A stretch of 61,794 bases of DNA, from positions 1 to 61,794 of the forward strand of contig NCKC01000005.1 in the NCBI GenBank assembly GCA_002282715.1. The letters are read 5' to 3'. Below, piece after piece: positions 1 through 9,594 of this stretch. Every line of letters starts with the position of its first letter. Position 1 is the stretch's first letter. The notes beneath the pieces are model-generated. The model saw nothing but the letters and a program-made list of their open reading frames with translations, made no database searches and was not told where the DNA came from. Both the position numbers and the translations under genes were made by a program. This stretch comes from Halothiobacillus sp. 15-55-196. GTDB lineage: Bacteria; Pseudomonadota; Gammaproteobacteria; Halothiobacillales; Halothiobacillaceae.

Positions 1-1022
1 GACCAGTCGAGCCGTGCATTCTCGTCACCAATCGTGTTGGCGGGCGCATTCGCAGTGGTTGCATTCAACGCTGGCTTCTCTGGCATGATTCTGGTTTGAG
101 CACTGGTCGGCGGCGTAGTAATCAAATCGGCACGATAAACCGGTTGCCAGCCCGCATCACTGACGCGGTAGCGCAGATAGACAGAAAGAAATCCTGAATC
201 CATCATCCCGCCCGCCGATTTTTTACGTTCAAGCGGCAGGATCAACATCATTTTTTCCGGCCGTTTGCGAAGTTCGGCCAGTTTGGCCTGTTGTTTGGCC
301 AAAGCGACATCGGCCTGATCCAGGTCATTTCTTGCTTTACGCTCTGCAGAAATCAAATCCGCCAGCAGCTTGTCGAATGACTGCCGGGCGGCCGGCTGAG
401 TAAGAAACGCACCGGCCTGATGCCCTGTCTTGCCCGTCACGGTCGCAGGTGCACTCATCTGTGCCTGAAAAATACTTAAGCGAACCCGTGCGGCCTCGAG
501 TGCATCACGCGCATCCGCCTGTTGACCGCGCAAGGCATGGATTATCGCTTCAATCGCCACATAGTCCGGCGAGGTTTCCACCGCTTGTTTCTGCCATTGC
601 AGCGGCCCTGATTGAAACAGATCAGCGGAAGATATCTGCACGCTTTCCTGATCGATATTTCCCGGCAGATCGAGCACGGTGATTGATGTGCCGACTTGCT
701 CTTTTTTTGAACCAGCGAGGGGCCCGGCAAGCTTTTCGGCGGGCACATCAATTCGGCGCGTAACCCAGGCCCCCTGAGGCAACACAGTCACTTCTGTAAT
801 CCGGCTCGTCAAACCGGTCGGCGCCGGTTCGCCCTGTTCGACAGATGCGGGCTTTATTGCGGAAACGGCTTCGGTCACGGGCATCAGCCATAAAGGCCCG
901 ATCACCAGACAGAGCAAGAGACAACGCAACGCAACGTGGAATTGCCGGGCGACGAATCTATTCAAGTTGCAATAAAACGCGGCGTTTTGCTTTGCATTGC
1001 CTTCAACCATATTCTGGCTCAT
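1..1022 (-). CDS. MuiA-like protein (DUF4140/DUF4139 type), 3' end cut by the window edge
   Basis: The reading frame starts at the ATG ending at 1022 and is still open at base 1, so about 340 N-terminal residues are visible. A hydrophobic stretch around residues 33-48 looks like an uncleaved anchor or a late signal peptide. After it comes ITEVTVLPQGAWVTRRIDVP, the usual opening of the DUF4140 domain of 'mucoidy inhibitor MuiA' proteins. A helical, probably coiled-coil segment (about 150-240) follows, then a YRVSDAGWQPVYRADL stretch that normally begins DUF4139. The family has no settled biochemical role; the name comes from overexpression phenotypes. An in-frame stop lies shortly upstream of this ATG, and the gene sits 57 bp after the DAHP synthase, so it is probably the last or next-to-last gene of the same transcript. 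Family assignment rests on these motifs only. Confidence 0.75.
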   Translation of the reverse strand, partial: MSQNMVEGNAKQNAAFYCNLNRFVARQFHVALRCLLLCLVIGPLWLMPVTEAVSAIKPASVEQGEPAPTGLTSRITEVTVLPQGAWVTRRIDVPAEKLAGPLAGSKKEQVGTSITVLDLPGNIDQESVQISSADLFQSGPLQWQKQAVETSPDYVAIEAIIHALRGQQADARDALEAARVRLSIFQAQMSAPATVTGKTGHQAGAFLTQPAARQSFDKLLADLISAERKARNDLDQADVALAKQQAKLAELRKRPEKMMLILPLERKKSAGGMMDSGFLSVYLRYRVSDAGWQPVYRADLITTPPTSAQTRIMPEKPALNATTANAPANTIGDENARLDW

Positions 1023-1079
1023 CCCTCCGATCCTGCCTTGGTCGAGCGAAATTCATGGCTCACCGTATCCATGTACCAG

Positions 1080-2183
1080 TCAATGCGCTGGTTGTTCATG
1101 ACTCGCACAAGCATCCACCAGTACACCGCCGCCGGCTCGTCGAATCCGCACCGCTTCGGCCAGACGGTGGATAACGCCCACGCTGTCTTCCCAGGCGATA
1201 CAGGCATCCGTGATGCTCTGCCCGTAGACGAGCGGACGATCCGGATGCACATCCTGCCGTCCACCAACCAGATGGCTTTCGATCATCGCACCGATGATGC
1301 CGGCATTGCCGGCGGCGATCTGCGTGGCAACCTCTTCGGCCACCTGAATCTGTCTTGCGTGCTGCTTTTGACTGTTGGCGTGGGAAAAATCGATCATCAA
1401 CCGCTCAGGCAGTTCGGCGCCTCGCAGTTTTTCCAGTGCTTCATTGACACTGTTGGCATCAAAGTTCGGTTTTTTGCCACCACGCAAAATCAGGTGGCAG
1501 TCTTCGTTGCCCGCAGTCGAAAAAATCGCCGAGTGCCCGGCCTTGGTAACCGACAGGAAGTGATGCGGACGGGCCGCGGCCCGAATCGCATCAATGGCCA
1601 CCTGCAAACCGCCATCGGTGCCGTTCTTGAAGCCAACCGGGCAGGAAAGGCCGGATGCCAACTCACGGTGCACCTGGGATTCGGTCGTCCGCGCGCCGAT
1701 TGCACCCCAGGCTACCGCATCCGAAACATATTGCGGGCTGATCAAATCGAGGTATTCGGTCGCCGCAGACACGCCCATATCCGCCAGATCAACCAGCAAA
1801 TGACGCGCCACACCCAGCCCCTTGTTGATTTCGAAGCTGCCGTCGAGGTTCGGATCGTTAATCAGGCCTTTCCAGCCGACGGTCGTCCGTGGCTTTTCGA
1901 AATACACCCGCATCACCAGCAGGATGTCGTTTTTTACATCATCGGCAAGTGTTTTCAGTCGAGATGCATACTCGCGTGCGGCTTTCACATCGTGGATCGA
2001 GCACGGCCCCATGACGACCAGCAGCCGATCATCGTCACGGTTCAAAATGGCCTTGATGGCCTGACGCGTCGCGTACACCGTCTCGCTACCGCGCTCGGTC
2101 AGCGGAAACTGCGCACGAATCTGCTCGGGCGACAGTAAATTATGGATATCGAGAATACGTAAGTCATCGGTACGATGCGTCAT
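1080..2183 (-). CDS. aroG: 3-deoxy-7-phosphoheptulonate (DAHP) synthase, class I
   Basis: Catalyses the first step of the shikimate pathway: phosphoenolpyruvate plus erythrose 4-phosphate gives DAHP, in the cytoplasm. The 367 residues match the 350-370 of the AroF/AroG/AroH class. Visible signatures are VVMGPCSIHD near residue 60 (metal-binding Cys), VYFEKPRTTVGWKGLINDP, the GARTTESQ segment with a PEP-binding Arg, GFKNGTDG, and the C-terminal IESHLVGGRQD with SITDACIAWED. The N-terminal 45 residues, which carry the feedback site in this class, are present. Which aromatic amino acid inhibits it cannot be read reliably, so the symbol is a generic choice among aroF/G/H. It lies downstream of the nitrilase-family gene with a 106-bp gap that could hold its own promoter. 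Confidence 0.95.
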   Translation of the reverse strand: MTHRTDDLRILDIHNLLSPEQIRAQFPLTERGSETVYATRQAIKAILNRDDDRLLVVMGPCSIHDVKAAREYASRLKTLADDVKNDILLVMRVYFEKPRTTVGWKGLINDPNLDGSFEINKGLGVARHLLVDLADMGVSAATEYLDLISPQYVSDAVAWGAIGARTTESQVHRELASGLSCPVGFKNGTDGGLQVAIDAIRAAARPHHFLSVTKAGHSAIFSTAGNEDCHLILRGGKKPNFDANSVNEALEKLRGAELPERLMIDFSHANSQKQHARQIQVAEEVATQIAAGNAGIIGAMIESHLVGGRQDVHPDRPLVYGQSITDACIAWEDSVGVIHRLAEAVRIRRAGGGVLVDACASHEQPAH

Positions 2184-2289
2184 GGTCTGCGGCCTGCTAC
2201 TAAATCGGTAATGGGTGTCTCATTGCAACCCTGAACCGGTAATAGTACTTGGCTTGGCGATGTACGTCATCTTCATACATGCAGCAAAT

Positions 2290-3150
2290 TCACAAAACCA
2301 ACCGCCTCAGATCAAGTACCGGAAATTGCTGGCGGATGTGCGCCTGGGCCTCGGCGTCGATTTCCGCCATGACGAAGCAGTCGGCCAGGGTTTTGGCATT
2401 GGCAAGCACGGTTCCCCAAGGATCGACGACCATGCTGTGACCGAAGGTTTTGCGCCCGCTGGCATGCACACCGACCTGTGCAGCGGCCACCATATATACC
2501 TGATTTTCGATGGCACGGGCACGCAGCAAGGGTTCCCAGTGCGCCCGCCCCGTGGTTTCCGTAAAGGCCGAAGGCAGACAAATCCACTCGGCGCCCTGCT
2601 CGGTCAAACGGCGAAACAACTCGGGAAAACGCAAATCAAAGCAGATGGCCATACCCAAGCGTCCAGCCGGTGTATCGACCAGCACCAACTCGGTGCCGTG
2701 CAGGAATTGATCCGACTCCCGATAGGATTCAGCGGTCGCCGATTGCGCGGACCGACGCGGTGGCACATCGACATCGAACAAGTGAACCTTGTCGTACTTC
2801 GCCCGGATTTCACCCTGTGCATCGATCACATAACTGCGCGACCACAATTTGCCTTCATCCGTACCCTTGCCATCATTTCGAATGGGCAATGTACCGGCCA
2901 CCAACCAGACCCCCTGGGAGCGAGCCTGCGACTGCAACCAGTCCAATGGGGCATTTTCACCCTCTGCGCCAAGTCCCAGAGCGAATAGTTCACGAGGGTC
3001 GGCCGGCATGGCATACAGGTTTTCCGGCAGCACGATCACCTTGGCACCGGCATCCGCTGCATCGCGCACCAGACGGGCGATTACCGGCTGATTTTCGGCC
3101 CAGGTTGCTTTGCCATTGAGCTGTATTGCGGCAATTTTTGATTTTTTCAT
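2290..3150 (-). CDS. Carbon-nitrogen hydrolase, Nit1/Nit2-like amidase
   Basis: A 286-aa nitrilase-superfamily enzyme. The Glu-Lys-Cys triad is recognisable: Glu in VIVLPENLYAMP, Lys in YDKVHLFDVDVP, and Cys in AICFDLRFPELF. The KVHLFD and CFDLRFPE motifs and the length favour the Nit branch, whose members hydrolyse deaminated glutathione or omega-amides such as alpha-ketoglutaramate, rather than true nitrilases. Such enzymes act in cytosolic metabolite repair. In many gammaproteobacteria a Nit gene follows yhdP, and here it starts 24 bp after yhdP ends, so co-transcription is likely. The exact substrate cannot be settled from sequence alone. Confidence 0.88.
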   Translation of the reverse strand: MKKSKIAAIQLNGKATWAENQPVIARLVRDAADAGAKVIVLPENLYAMPADPRELFALGLGAEGENAPLDWLQSQARSQGVWLVAGTLPIRNDGKGTDEGKLWSRSYVIDAQGEIRAKYDKVHLFDVDVPPRRSAQSATAESYRESDQFLHGTELVLVDTPAGRLGMAICFDLRFPELFRRLTEQGAEWICLPSAFTETTGRAHWEPLLRARAIENQVYMVAAAQVGVHASGRKTFGHSMVVDPWGTVLANAKTLADCFVMAEIDAEAQAHIRQQFPVLDLRRLVL

Positions 3151-3174
3151 GCGAATGCCTTGAGAAAAAGTGGA

Positions 3175-6100
3175 TTATGGGGTAGATCGGTCTGCAACGG
3201 CGTCGGTGGTTTTAACGACGGGATCTGCTATGGTTCCGGTGACCCGGTAAACCAGCGTCGGCGCTGGATTTTTATCAATGGTCTTGAGTGCCTGCTGAAT
3301 CGCCAGAACGGCGCCACCGACAATCGGGCCGCCGGCCACAGTGCCGATAATGGGCAAAAGCATTCCGATATCAGCATAAACTTTAACGGTGTAGTCGAGG
3401 CTGTTGTCGCTCAAGTGGGTTTCTCCTGATGCCGATACCCGCAATGAGGCATTTTTGAGTGTCAGAGGATCAATCACCAGCAACCCCTGCTTTAAGGTCC
3501 AGTCGGCGCTGAGCGAATCGAACGGCAGACCCTGATCGACCACATCGCTGAAATCCAGTCGCAATCGACGGGTAATCGCCCCCAAACTGAGTAATCCGGT
3601 CAGTCGCCCTGCGCCGGGATTGACTTCGTTAAGCTGGCCATTCTGCATTGTAAATGCACCGGAACCACTCAGCCGCTCAAGGGCAAATGCCGCCGGTGAA
3701 CCGGGCCAGGATAGCGAGAATGCAGACGGTTTGAGATCCCCATTGCTGATCGGTGAATTATCGCCGCTCACCTGCTTGAAGACCGCACCAAGGTCCGTCC
3801 CCTGTGCCGACAGGTTCAATGTCGTTTGCTGTTGGTCACCCGCTTTGGCTACCGAACCCTGACCGATCAGGCGAAAACTCGCGGTCGGTTGCCAGTCGAT
3901 GGTCGGAATCTCAAGCGTGTCGCGCCCCGGTGTGGCAGCCTCGCTGTTGAGCACGAGTTTGCCCAGTCGATGTTTACCGAAGCGCAAGTCATCGATGATC
4001 ACCTGTGTACCGGGAATCTGTTTCAAATCCCAGGAGCTTATTGGTGTCACGCGATCGGACGATGCCGAATTGGATGAAGACTGATCTTCAACATGGAACC
4101 GTTTGAACTGCATCGCAATCTGCCCGGCCGGATGGGCGGCATCGGGCTGTTGATACGTCAGGTTGCCGTCCAAGTCATCACCACTGGCCTTGATCAGATA
4201 CCGTTCATCCACAAAGCGGACATTCAATCGGGTCGGGCCGAACTGCAAACCGGCCACCTTAAGACGATCGGTCTGAATGTTCAGATCGAAGGGCGCGACG
4301 GGCGTGCTGGAAGATACTTTCCCGGGTCGGGAGAACGCGGTACTGCTCAGAATTGGCTGCCACGCGTCCCAATCCAGCACTGGTGTATTTAGATTGATCG
4401 CCAAATTCGCCGAATTGTTGGAGGAGCGATCGGCACTGTCAGCGCGATTACTGACATCCCCGCCACTGAATACGCCACGATCATTGAACCCAAGAGTGGC
4501 TTGCCACGGTACGCCGCCTTGCGCTTTAAGATCCAGTTGCCGCAAAACGCCACCGGTAAATGTGAGATCGGCACCCAATGGCCAGACCGCATCGGCAGCT
4601 TTGCCGAACGGCGGCGGCAGATGGCTCGATACGCCGACAAGATCGCTGTTTGCCTGGACTGTAAATTGATCGCCGTGATGAGGAATATTCAGCTCAATCG
4701 TAGTGTCCGCCTTGCCATGCACCCGATCAAGCAGGGGCTCAAATGCCGAGACAGGCTTCTCCCGCAATGTGAACAGGGGATCGAGGCGCGTTTGCAGGCT
4801 CACGATGGTCGAATCGTCCGATGTGCTGGGCTTTAATGTCATCGTTGCCGGTTCGTCATTAAAGCGGGCAGAAAGGCTCTTGGCGGAGAAATCCGTATTA
4901 TGGAAATCGATGACTCCGGAAATCCGGCTCAATTTGATCGGTGTTTTGTCGAGCGACAGGCCATTGTTTTTCAATACTAAATGGCCCTTTACATCAGGCT
5001 TATCACCTTGCTTCAATCCCGCGCGAACCGAGACATCTAACCCGGCCTGCCCCGTGACCTTGAGCGCGCTCAAACTGCCGGCACCCAATAGCGGGGTTTG
5101 TCCGACAAACCCGAGCAGTTGGCTCAAAGGCGCTTTGGCTGTTACGGCAATATCGAGCGCTGCCTTGTCCAGATCAAAAATACTCACCCGCGACCCATCC
5201 ACCGGCACATCGGCCAGCGTTCCATGGTCAATCGATGCGTGGAACTGCTGATTGACGAATGCGATATTGCCATCGGCATCCTTGAGCGTCGGCCAATCAG
5301 GCAGAAAAGGCAAATCCAGATGTTTGAAATCAAACACCACGGAGAACCACCCGCCGCCTTTGATAAACGGGAATCGGGCCGGATCACCATTGAATACGAA
5401 ATGGCCGCGATCCACTCGACCGGGTTGCCCGCCCCCTTTCTCGGACAGCTCAAGATTCGTATCCAGCCAGTGCAACACATGCTTGTCCAGCAGGTTCCGC
5501 GGCAAATACGCCGGAACGCGCGCAACGTGGATATCGCCGAATGCACTATCGATGGCAAGTTGAGCCGGATGATCCTTGTCTGCGGCTTGATAACGGAAGC
5601 TTGTATCCGTGAACAGATCGGCATTCTTGATGCGCAAGCCCGGGCTGTAGATCATAAGCCGCCCAGAATCCGCATCGTGCAGATACACATCCCCCTTCAG
5701 GGCATCGATGGTCATCGGTTCGCGGAACATGCCCGGCACGGCGAGCACCAGATTCGATTGATCAAAACGCGCCAGCCAGCCGGCTGGCTGTTTGTAGAGC
5801 TTGAGATTCAGCCCACCGAGCCCATCGGACTGACCGATGACCGGCCACAATCGCCGCCCCGGCACGTTGCCGAAGTGCTGCAATTCGAGATAACCCGCCA
5901 CAAGCGTATTACCGACCAGATGAAGACGGATATCCCGGGCATCGCCCCGCAGCGCATTCTGTCCCAGCAACGCCAGGAATGACTTGGGCAAAGGTGCGGT
6001 CGCCAACCAGACGGCAAGCTGATGCAGGTCGACGTAACTCGATGCATAGTAGGTCTGGTTTCCGGCATGGATCAGGTGGATGGAATGAGCAGGCCACAGG

Positions 6101-7215
6101 GTATCGGACGTGGTCGCTACGCGAACATGATCGGCATCCAAACGCCAGCCGTCTGTCGTTTTCTGCCAGAGCAACCGTCCGCCAATTCGATGCAAGTCCG
6201 CCTGAGACTGAGTCGATGCCAGCACACCGACACCCGCAATCTTCGCCATCCGGGTGACCTTGAGGTTGGAAATATCAAAATCGGCCGAAACCGAGCGCAG
6301 GCTCGTTCCGGCAAAGCGTAACCACAACTCGCCGGTCAGTTGCCCTTGATCGATGAGTGGCATCCCTGCTGAACAATCAAGGTCTTCGACGTGCTCGGCA
6401 CAACCACCGATCTCAGCGCGCACCGATCCATGGGTAAAATCGCGTATGGCCTGCTGCATGGCGGGCAGGTTCCAGTTCCGGGTTCCCAGATACACTTCAG
6501 CGTTTGCTTCATCGCCCAGATGTCCGTCCGCCCGCAAACGAACGGGCGTGGTACCGAATCCGGGCGCAAACAGCTCCCCGGAAAGCGACCAGCCATGCGC
6601 GGCCAAACGTGCCGTCGCATTCAGATTGATGGTCTGACGGGATTCGGGAAGATCGGATGTAGCCGGTCGAATCCAGGAAACCACGGCTTCATGAATGTAA
6701 ACGTCGCCCAAATCAGGCAATCTGGACAACCAGTCCGACCATGAATTTACTGTCTTTTCCGGTTCGTTTTGCGGCGATGTTTGTGGCGCGCCGGAAAGTT
6801 TCCATTTCCCATCGGCCTGCTGAATGAATGCCAGATGCGGCTTGTCGATCACGATCTTCCCGGCGACCCAATGTCGGGCAACCAAACTGCGCCAGGGCGC
6901 GAGCGATACGCCAAGACGCGAGATGGCCGGGCCATTCTCTCCCAGCCGCAAATCGGTTAGCACCAATTGCGGGCGATAATTAACAAACGCCACATCGATC
7001 GAACCGAACTGCACCGGTGCACCCCAGGCCTTGGACAGCACGGTCTGCGCCTCTTCCCGATAATTGGCCATATGCGGCAAGGCAACGCGCAACGCGCTGA
7101 ATGCAAGGGCGAGCAAAACCAGAATCACGGCCAAAGACGCCAGCAAAAACCGCATCAACCGGCGCAGCGGCCGGGAAGAGAGATGGACGACGTGGGGCAG
7201 ATGAATATGCGTCAC
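3175..7215 (-). CDS. yhdP: YhdP family AsmA-like envelope protein
   Basis: A very large (1346 aa) protein with one N-terminal membrane segment (about residues 18-42, after LSSRPLRRLMRF) and a long beta-rich periplasmic body. This is the architecture of the YhdP/TamB/AsmA group. These proteins form hydrophobic grooves between inner and outer membranes, and YhdP, with TamB and YdbH, is needed for phospholipid transport to the outer membrane in E. coli. The C-terminus holds the AsmA-like block (SFSLSWPGSPAAFALERLSG, then NPGAGRLTGLLSLGAITRRL) and a GTVAGGPIVGG segment typical of TIGR02099. The maf-rng-yhdP order is that of enterobacteria. A 260-bp gap with a hairpin repeat separates it from rng, so its expression may be partly uncoupled from upstream genes. 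Confidence 0.92.
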   Translation of the reverse strand: MTHIHLPHVVHLSSRPLRRLMRFLLASLAVILVLLALAFSALRVALPHMANYREEAQTVLSKAWGAPVQFGSIDVAFVNYRPQLVLTDLRLGENGPAISRLGVSLAPWRSLVARHWVAGKIVIDKPHLAFIQQADGKWKLSGAPQTSPQNEPEKTVNSWSDWLSRLPDLGDVYIHEAVVSWIRPATSDLPESRQTINLNATARLAAHGWSLSGELFAPGFGTTPVRLRADGHLGDEANAEVYLGTRNWNLPAMQQAIRDFTHGSVRAEIGGCAEHVEDLDCSAGMPLIDQGQLTGELWLRFAGTSLRSVSADFDISNLKVTRMAKIAGVGVLASTQSQADLHRIGGRLLWQKTTDGWRLDADHVRVATTSDTLWPAHSIHLIHAGNQTYYASSYVDLHQLAVWLATAPLPKSFLALLGQNALRGDARDIRLHLVGNTLVAGYLELQHFGNVPGRRLWPVIGQSDGLGGLNLKLYKQPAGWLARFDQSNLVLAVPGMFREPMTIDALKGDVYLHDADSGRLMIYSPGLRIKNADLFTDTSFRYQAADKDHPAQLAIDSAFGDIHVARVPAYLPRNLLDKHVLHWLDTNLELSEKGGGQPGRVDRGHFVFNGDPARFPFIKGGGWFSVVFDFKHLDLPFLPDWPTLKDADGNIAFVNQQFHASIDHGTLADVPVDGSRVSIFDLDKAALDIAVTAKAPLSQLLGFVGQTPLLGAGSLSALKVTGQAGLDVSVRAGLKQGDKPDVKGHLVLKNNGLSLDKTPIKLSRISGVIDFHNTDFSAKSLSARFNDEPATMTLKPSTSDDSTIVSLQTRLDPLFTLREKPVSAFEPLLDRVHGKADTTIELNIPHHGDQFTVQANSDLVGVSSHLPPPFGKAADAVWPLGADLTFTGGVLRQLDLKAQGGVPWQATLGFNDRGVFSGGDVSNRADSADRSSNNSANLAINLNTPVLDWDAWQPILSSTAFSRPGKVSSSTPVAPFDLNIQTDRLKVAGLQFGPTRLNVRFVDERYLIKASGDDLDGNLTYQQPDAAHPAGQIAMQFKRFHVEDQSSSNSASSDRVTPISSWDLKQIPGTQVIIDDLRFGKHRLGKLVLNSEAATPGRDTLEIPTIDWQPTASFRLIGQGSVAKAGDQQQTTLNLSAQGTDLGAVFKQVSGDNSPISNGDLKPSAFSLSWPGSPAAFALERLSGSGAFTMQNGQLNEVNPGAGRLTGLLSLGAITRRLRLDFSDVVDQGLPFDSLSADWTLKQGLLVIDPLTLKNASLRVSASGETHLSDNSLDYTVKVYADIGMLLPIIGTVAGGPIVGGAVLAIQQALKTIDKNPAPTLVYRVTGTIADPVVKTTDAVADRSTP

Positions 7216-7325
7216 TGCGGCAGATTACCTTAGGTGAAATTACCTTGGGAACAGTATATCAGCGCCACGTACCACTCCTGCGAACTGGCGTCTTGAGGAA
7301 TCTCTGCACGAACACAGATCCCTTC

Positions 7326-7426
7326 CAAATCCCCCTCATTCCCCCTTTTACAAAGGGGGATGCGCGCTCGTTCAAAGAGAAGAGACTGATTCGCCCCCCT
7401 TTGAAAAAGGGGGCCGGAGGGATTTG
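7326..7426. repeat. 101-bp palindromic double-hairpin repeat (MITE/REP-like)
   Basis: The element is bounded by near-inverted ends, CAAATCCCCCTC at 7326 and GGAGGGATTTG ending at 7426. It contains two hairpins of identical design: CCCCCTTT, a 3-nt loop, AAAGGGGG (7341-7359, and 7395-7413). Elements of this look are scattered between genes in many proteobacterial genomes. It lies in the rng-yhdP gap, where transcribed copies would fold strongly. Mobility and copy number cannot be seen from this window; no second copy was noticed. Confidence 0.7.
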
Positions 7427-7475
7427 CCGAATTGTACCTGCCGCCCGAAGGAACGCTGGGTTTTAAACGAAACAA

Positions 7476-8966
7476 TCACATAAGAACGATGTCGTACTGC
7501 TCCGGTAAATAGTGAACATCGGCCTGCAAGCGCAGCGGCACACCGATGAATTCCTGCAACTCCGCCAGCGAGGTCGAATCCTCCTCTCGCAGACGATCGA
7601 TAACCGAGGATGACGCAATCACCAGCATCTGCTTCGCATGGTACTGGCGTGCCTCGCGGGTCACCTCACGGAAAATCTCGTAGCAGACGGTTTCAGCCGT
7701 TTTGACGGTTCCGCGCCCACCGCAGGTCGGGCAGACCGTACAGAGGATATGTTCCAGCGATTCGCGCGTGCGTTTGCGGGTCATTTCGACCAGCCCTAAT
7801 CCGGAAACCTCGCACACCTTGGTGCGCGCGTGATCGGCTTCGAGCGCGCGTTTGAGCGTTTCCTGCACCGCCAGACGATGATCCGGCTCGATCATATCGA
7901 TGAAATCGAGAATGATGATGCCGCCCAAGTTGCGTAGCCGGAGCTGACGCGCAATGGCGCTTGCGGCCTCCAGATTGGTTTTGAAAATGGTTTCCTCGAG
8001 ATTTTTCGAACCGACAAACCCGCCGGTATTCACATCGATCGTGGTCATCGCTTCGGTCTGATCGATGATGATGTACCCACCGGATTTGAGCGGCACGCGG
8101 CGTTCCATCGCATTGGCGATTTCCTGCTCGATGTTGTGCATGTCGAACAGGGGTCGCTCGCCGGGGTAATGTTCCAGTATCGGCAGAATATCCGGCACCA
8201 TTTCCTGGGCGAACTGAATGGCCCGATGATAGGTCTCGCGTGAATCGATACGGATTTTCTCGACATAGCGACCGAGTACATCGCGCAAAGTCCGCAGTGC
8301 AATCGGCAAATCTTCGAAAATCAGACCCACGCCGTTAGTATGACTCTGGCGCTCCTGGACACTGGCCCACAACCGCAGCAGAAAGTCGTAATCCTGCCGC
8401 AGCGCTTCGGGAGTCGCCCCTTCGGCAGCCGTTCTCAGGATGAAACCACCGATCTCGCTGTTGCCCGTCCGCTCGATCGATTCGGCCATGAATTTGCCCA
8501 GAATATCCTTGAGGCGATCACGCTGCTCCGGGTCCTCGATCCGGCTCGATACACCGATATTCCGACCATTGGGCAGATACACGAGATAGCGTGACGGGAT
8601 GGTGATTTCGGTCGTCAGGCGCGCACCCTTGGTGCCCAAGGGGTCCTTGATGACCTGTACCACGAGATTCTGCCCCGTTCGCAGCAGGTCGTAGATCATC
8701 CGCGGGCGCGTCTCGACACCGGTTTCCTTTTCCTCCGGCTTGAGCTCGATATCCGAGACATGCAGAAAGGCGGCGCGCTCCAGCCCGATATCCACGAACG
8801 CCGCTTCCATGCCCGGCAATACCCGGCTGACCCGCCCCTGATAGATATTGCCGACGATGCCACGCGACCGTGAGCGTTCGATATTGATCTCTTGCAGCAC
8901 CCCGTTTTCAACATAGGCGATCCGGGTTTCCTGCGGGGTCACATTGATGAGGATTTCTTCACTCAT
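7476..8966 (-). CDS. rng: Ribonuclease G
   Basis: Single-strand-specific endoribonuclease of the RNase E/G family that matures the 16S rRNA 5' end and degrades mRNAs. The ATG ending at 8966 begins MSEEILINVTPQETRIAYVE, the standard RNase G opening; the frame stays open for 71 more codons upstream, but that part runs inside maf and lacks family similarity. The resulting 496 aa agree with about 490 in E. coli. The S1-like domain includes GNIYQGRVSRVLPGMEAAFVDIG. The catalytic Asp pair lies in TTIDVNTGGFVG and IIILDFIDM, and the Zn-link motif is CPTCGGRG. It overlaps the end of maf by 8 bp, which implies translational coupling. Unlike RNase E in this window it has no C-terminal scaffold. Confidence 0.96.
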   Translation of the reverse strand: MSEEILINVTPQETRIAYVENGVLQEINIERSRSRGIVGNIYQGRVSRVLPGMEAAFVDIGLERAAFLHVSDIELKPEEKETGVETRPRMIYDLLRTGQNLVVQVIKDPLGTKGARLTTEITIPSRYLVYLPNGRNIGVSSRIEDPEQRDRLKDILGKFMAESIERTGNSEIGGFILRTAAEGATPEALRQDYDFLLRLWASVQERQSHTNGVGLIFEDLPIALRTLRDVLGRYVEKIRIDSRETYHRAIQFAQEMVPDILPILEHYPGERPLFDMHNIEQEIANAMERRVPLKSGGYIIIDQTEAMTTIDVNTGGFVGSKNLEETIFKTNLEAASAIARQLRLRNLGGIIILDFIDMIEPDHRLAVQETLKRALEADHARTKVCEVSGLGLVEMTRKRTRESLEHILCTVCPTCGGRGTVKTAETVCYEIFREVTREARQYHAKQMLVIASSSVIDRLREEDSTSLAELQEFIGVPLRLQADVHYLPEQYDIVLM

Positions 8967-9594
8967 GAATCGAATCTCGTTGTGTTTGCAGCCAAACAGG
9001 ATGAATGCCAAATTCTGCCAGCAGTTGCGCCGTTTCACACTGGGGCAGACCGACCACCGCGCCCCAGGAACCGCAGATCCGCTCGACGAACCGGGCGGCC
9101 ATGCCCTGCAAGGCATAGGCACCGGCCTTGCCCAGCGGTTCGCCGGTCGAAAGATAGGCGGCGATCTGTGCCTCGCCAAGGGACATCATCGTGACATCTG
9201 TTTGCACGATCACCGATGCGCAACGCAGGTGATCGGCAACGGTAATGGCAGTTACCACGGCATGTGTCTGTCCGCTCAAGGCTGACAGCATCGCGGCCGC
9301 TTCGCATTCATCGACCGGCTTGCCGAAAATGCGGCCCTGATGGATCACGACGGTATCTCCGGCCAACACGACGCTGCCATCAGGCAAATCGGCCTTGGAC
9401 AATGCCATTGCCGCCTTGCTGCGCGCCAAGCGTTCGACCAGAATCCATGCTGATTCGTTCTCTTGCGGCGTTTCATCGATCGAACAGGCATCAGCCGGCA
9501 AGGTCTGAAAATCGAACCCCATATCTGCCAGCAACTTGGCGCGGCGCGGCGAGCTGGAAGCCAAAAACAGTGGTTTGGAGCGATTCATTTGCAT
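8959..9594 (-). CDS. maf: Maf-type nucleoside triphosphate pyrophosphatase (YhdE-like)
   Basis: Cytoplasmic house-cleaning enzyme that hydrolyses nucleoside triphosphates such as dTTP, UTP or modified forms to monophosphates and pyrophosphate. The 211-aa protein opens with PLFLASSSPRRAKLLADMG, the Maf phosphate-binding motif, then has VVLAGDTVV with the catalytic Asp and the GKAGAYALQG stretch near residue 155. The position next to rng matches yhdE of E. coli (dTTP/UTP specific) rather than the yceF type. It starts 1 bp after rlmH ends; an alternative ATG lies two codons downstream. Confidence 0.93.
   Translation of the reverse strand: MQMNRSKPLFLASSSPRRAKLLADMGFDFQTLPADACSIDETPQENESAWILVERLARSKAAMALSKADLPDGSVVLAGDTVVIHQGRIFGKPVDECEAAAMLSALSGQTHAVVTAITVADHLRCASVIVQTDVTMMSLGEAQIAAYLSTGEPLGKAGAYALQGMAARFVERICGSWGAVVGLPQCETAQLLAEFGIHPVWLQTQRDSIHE

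Noticed and set aside
936..2138. 400-codon plus-strand open frame
   Set aside because: It lies antisense to the DAHP synthase gene, whose product is unmistakable; the plus-strand translation has no family features and is a GC-skew shadow.
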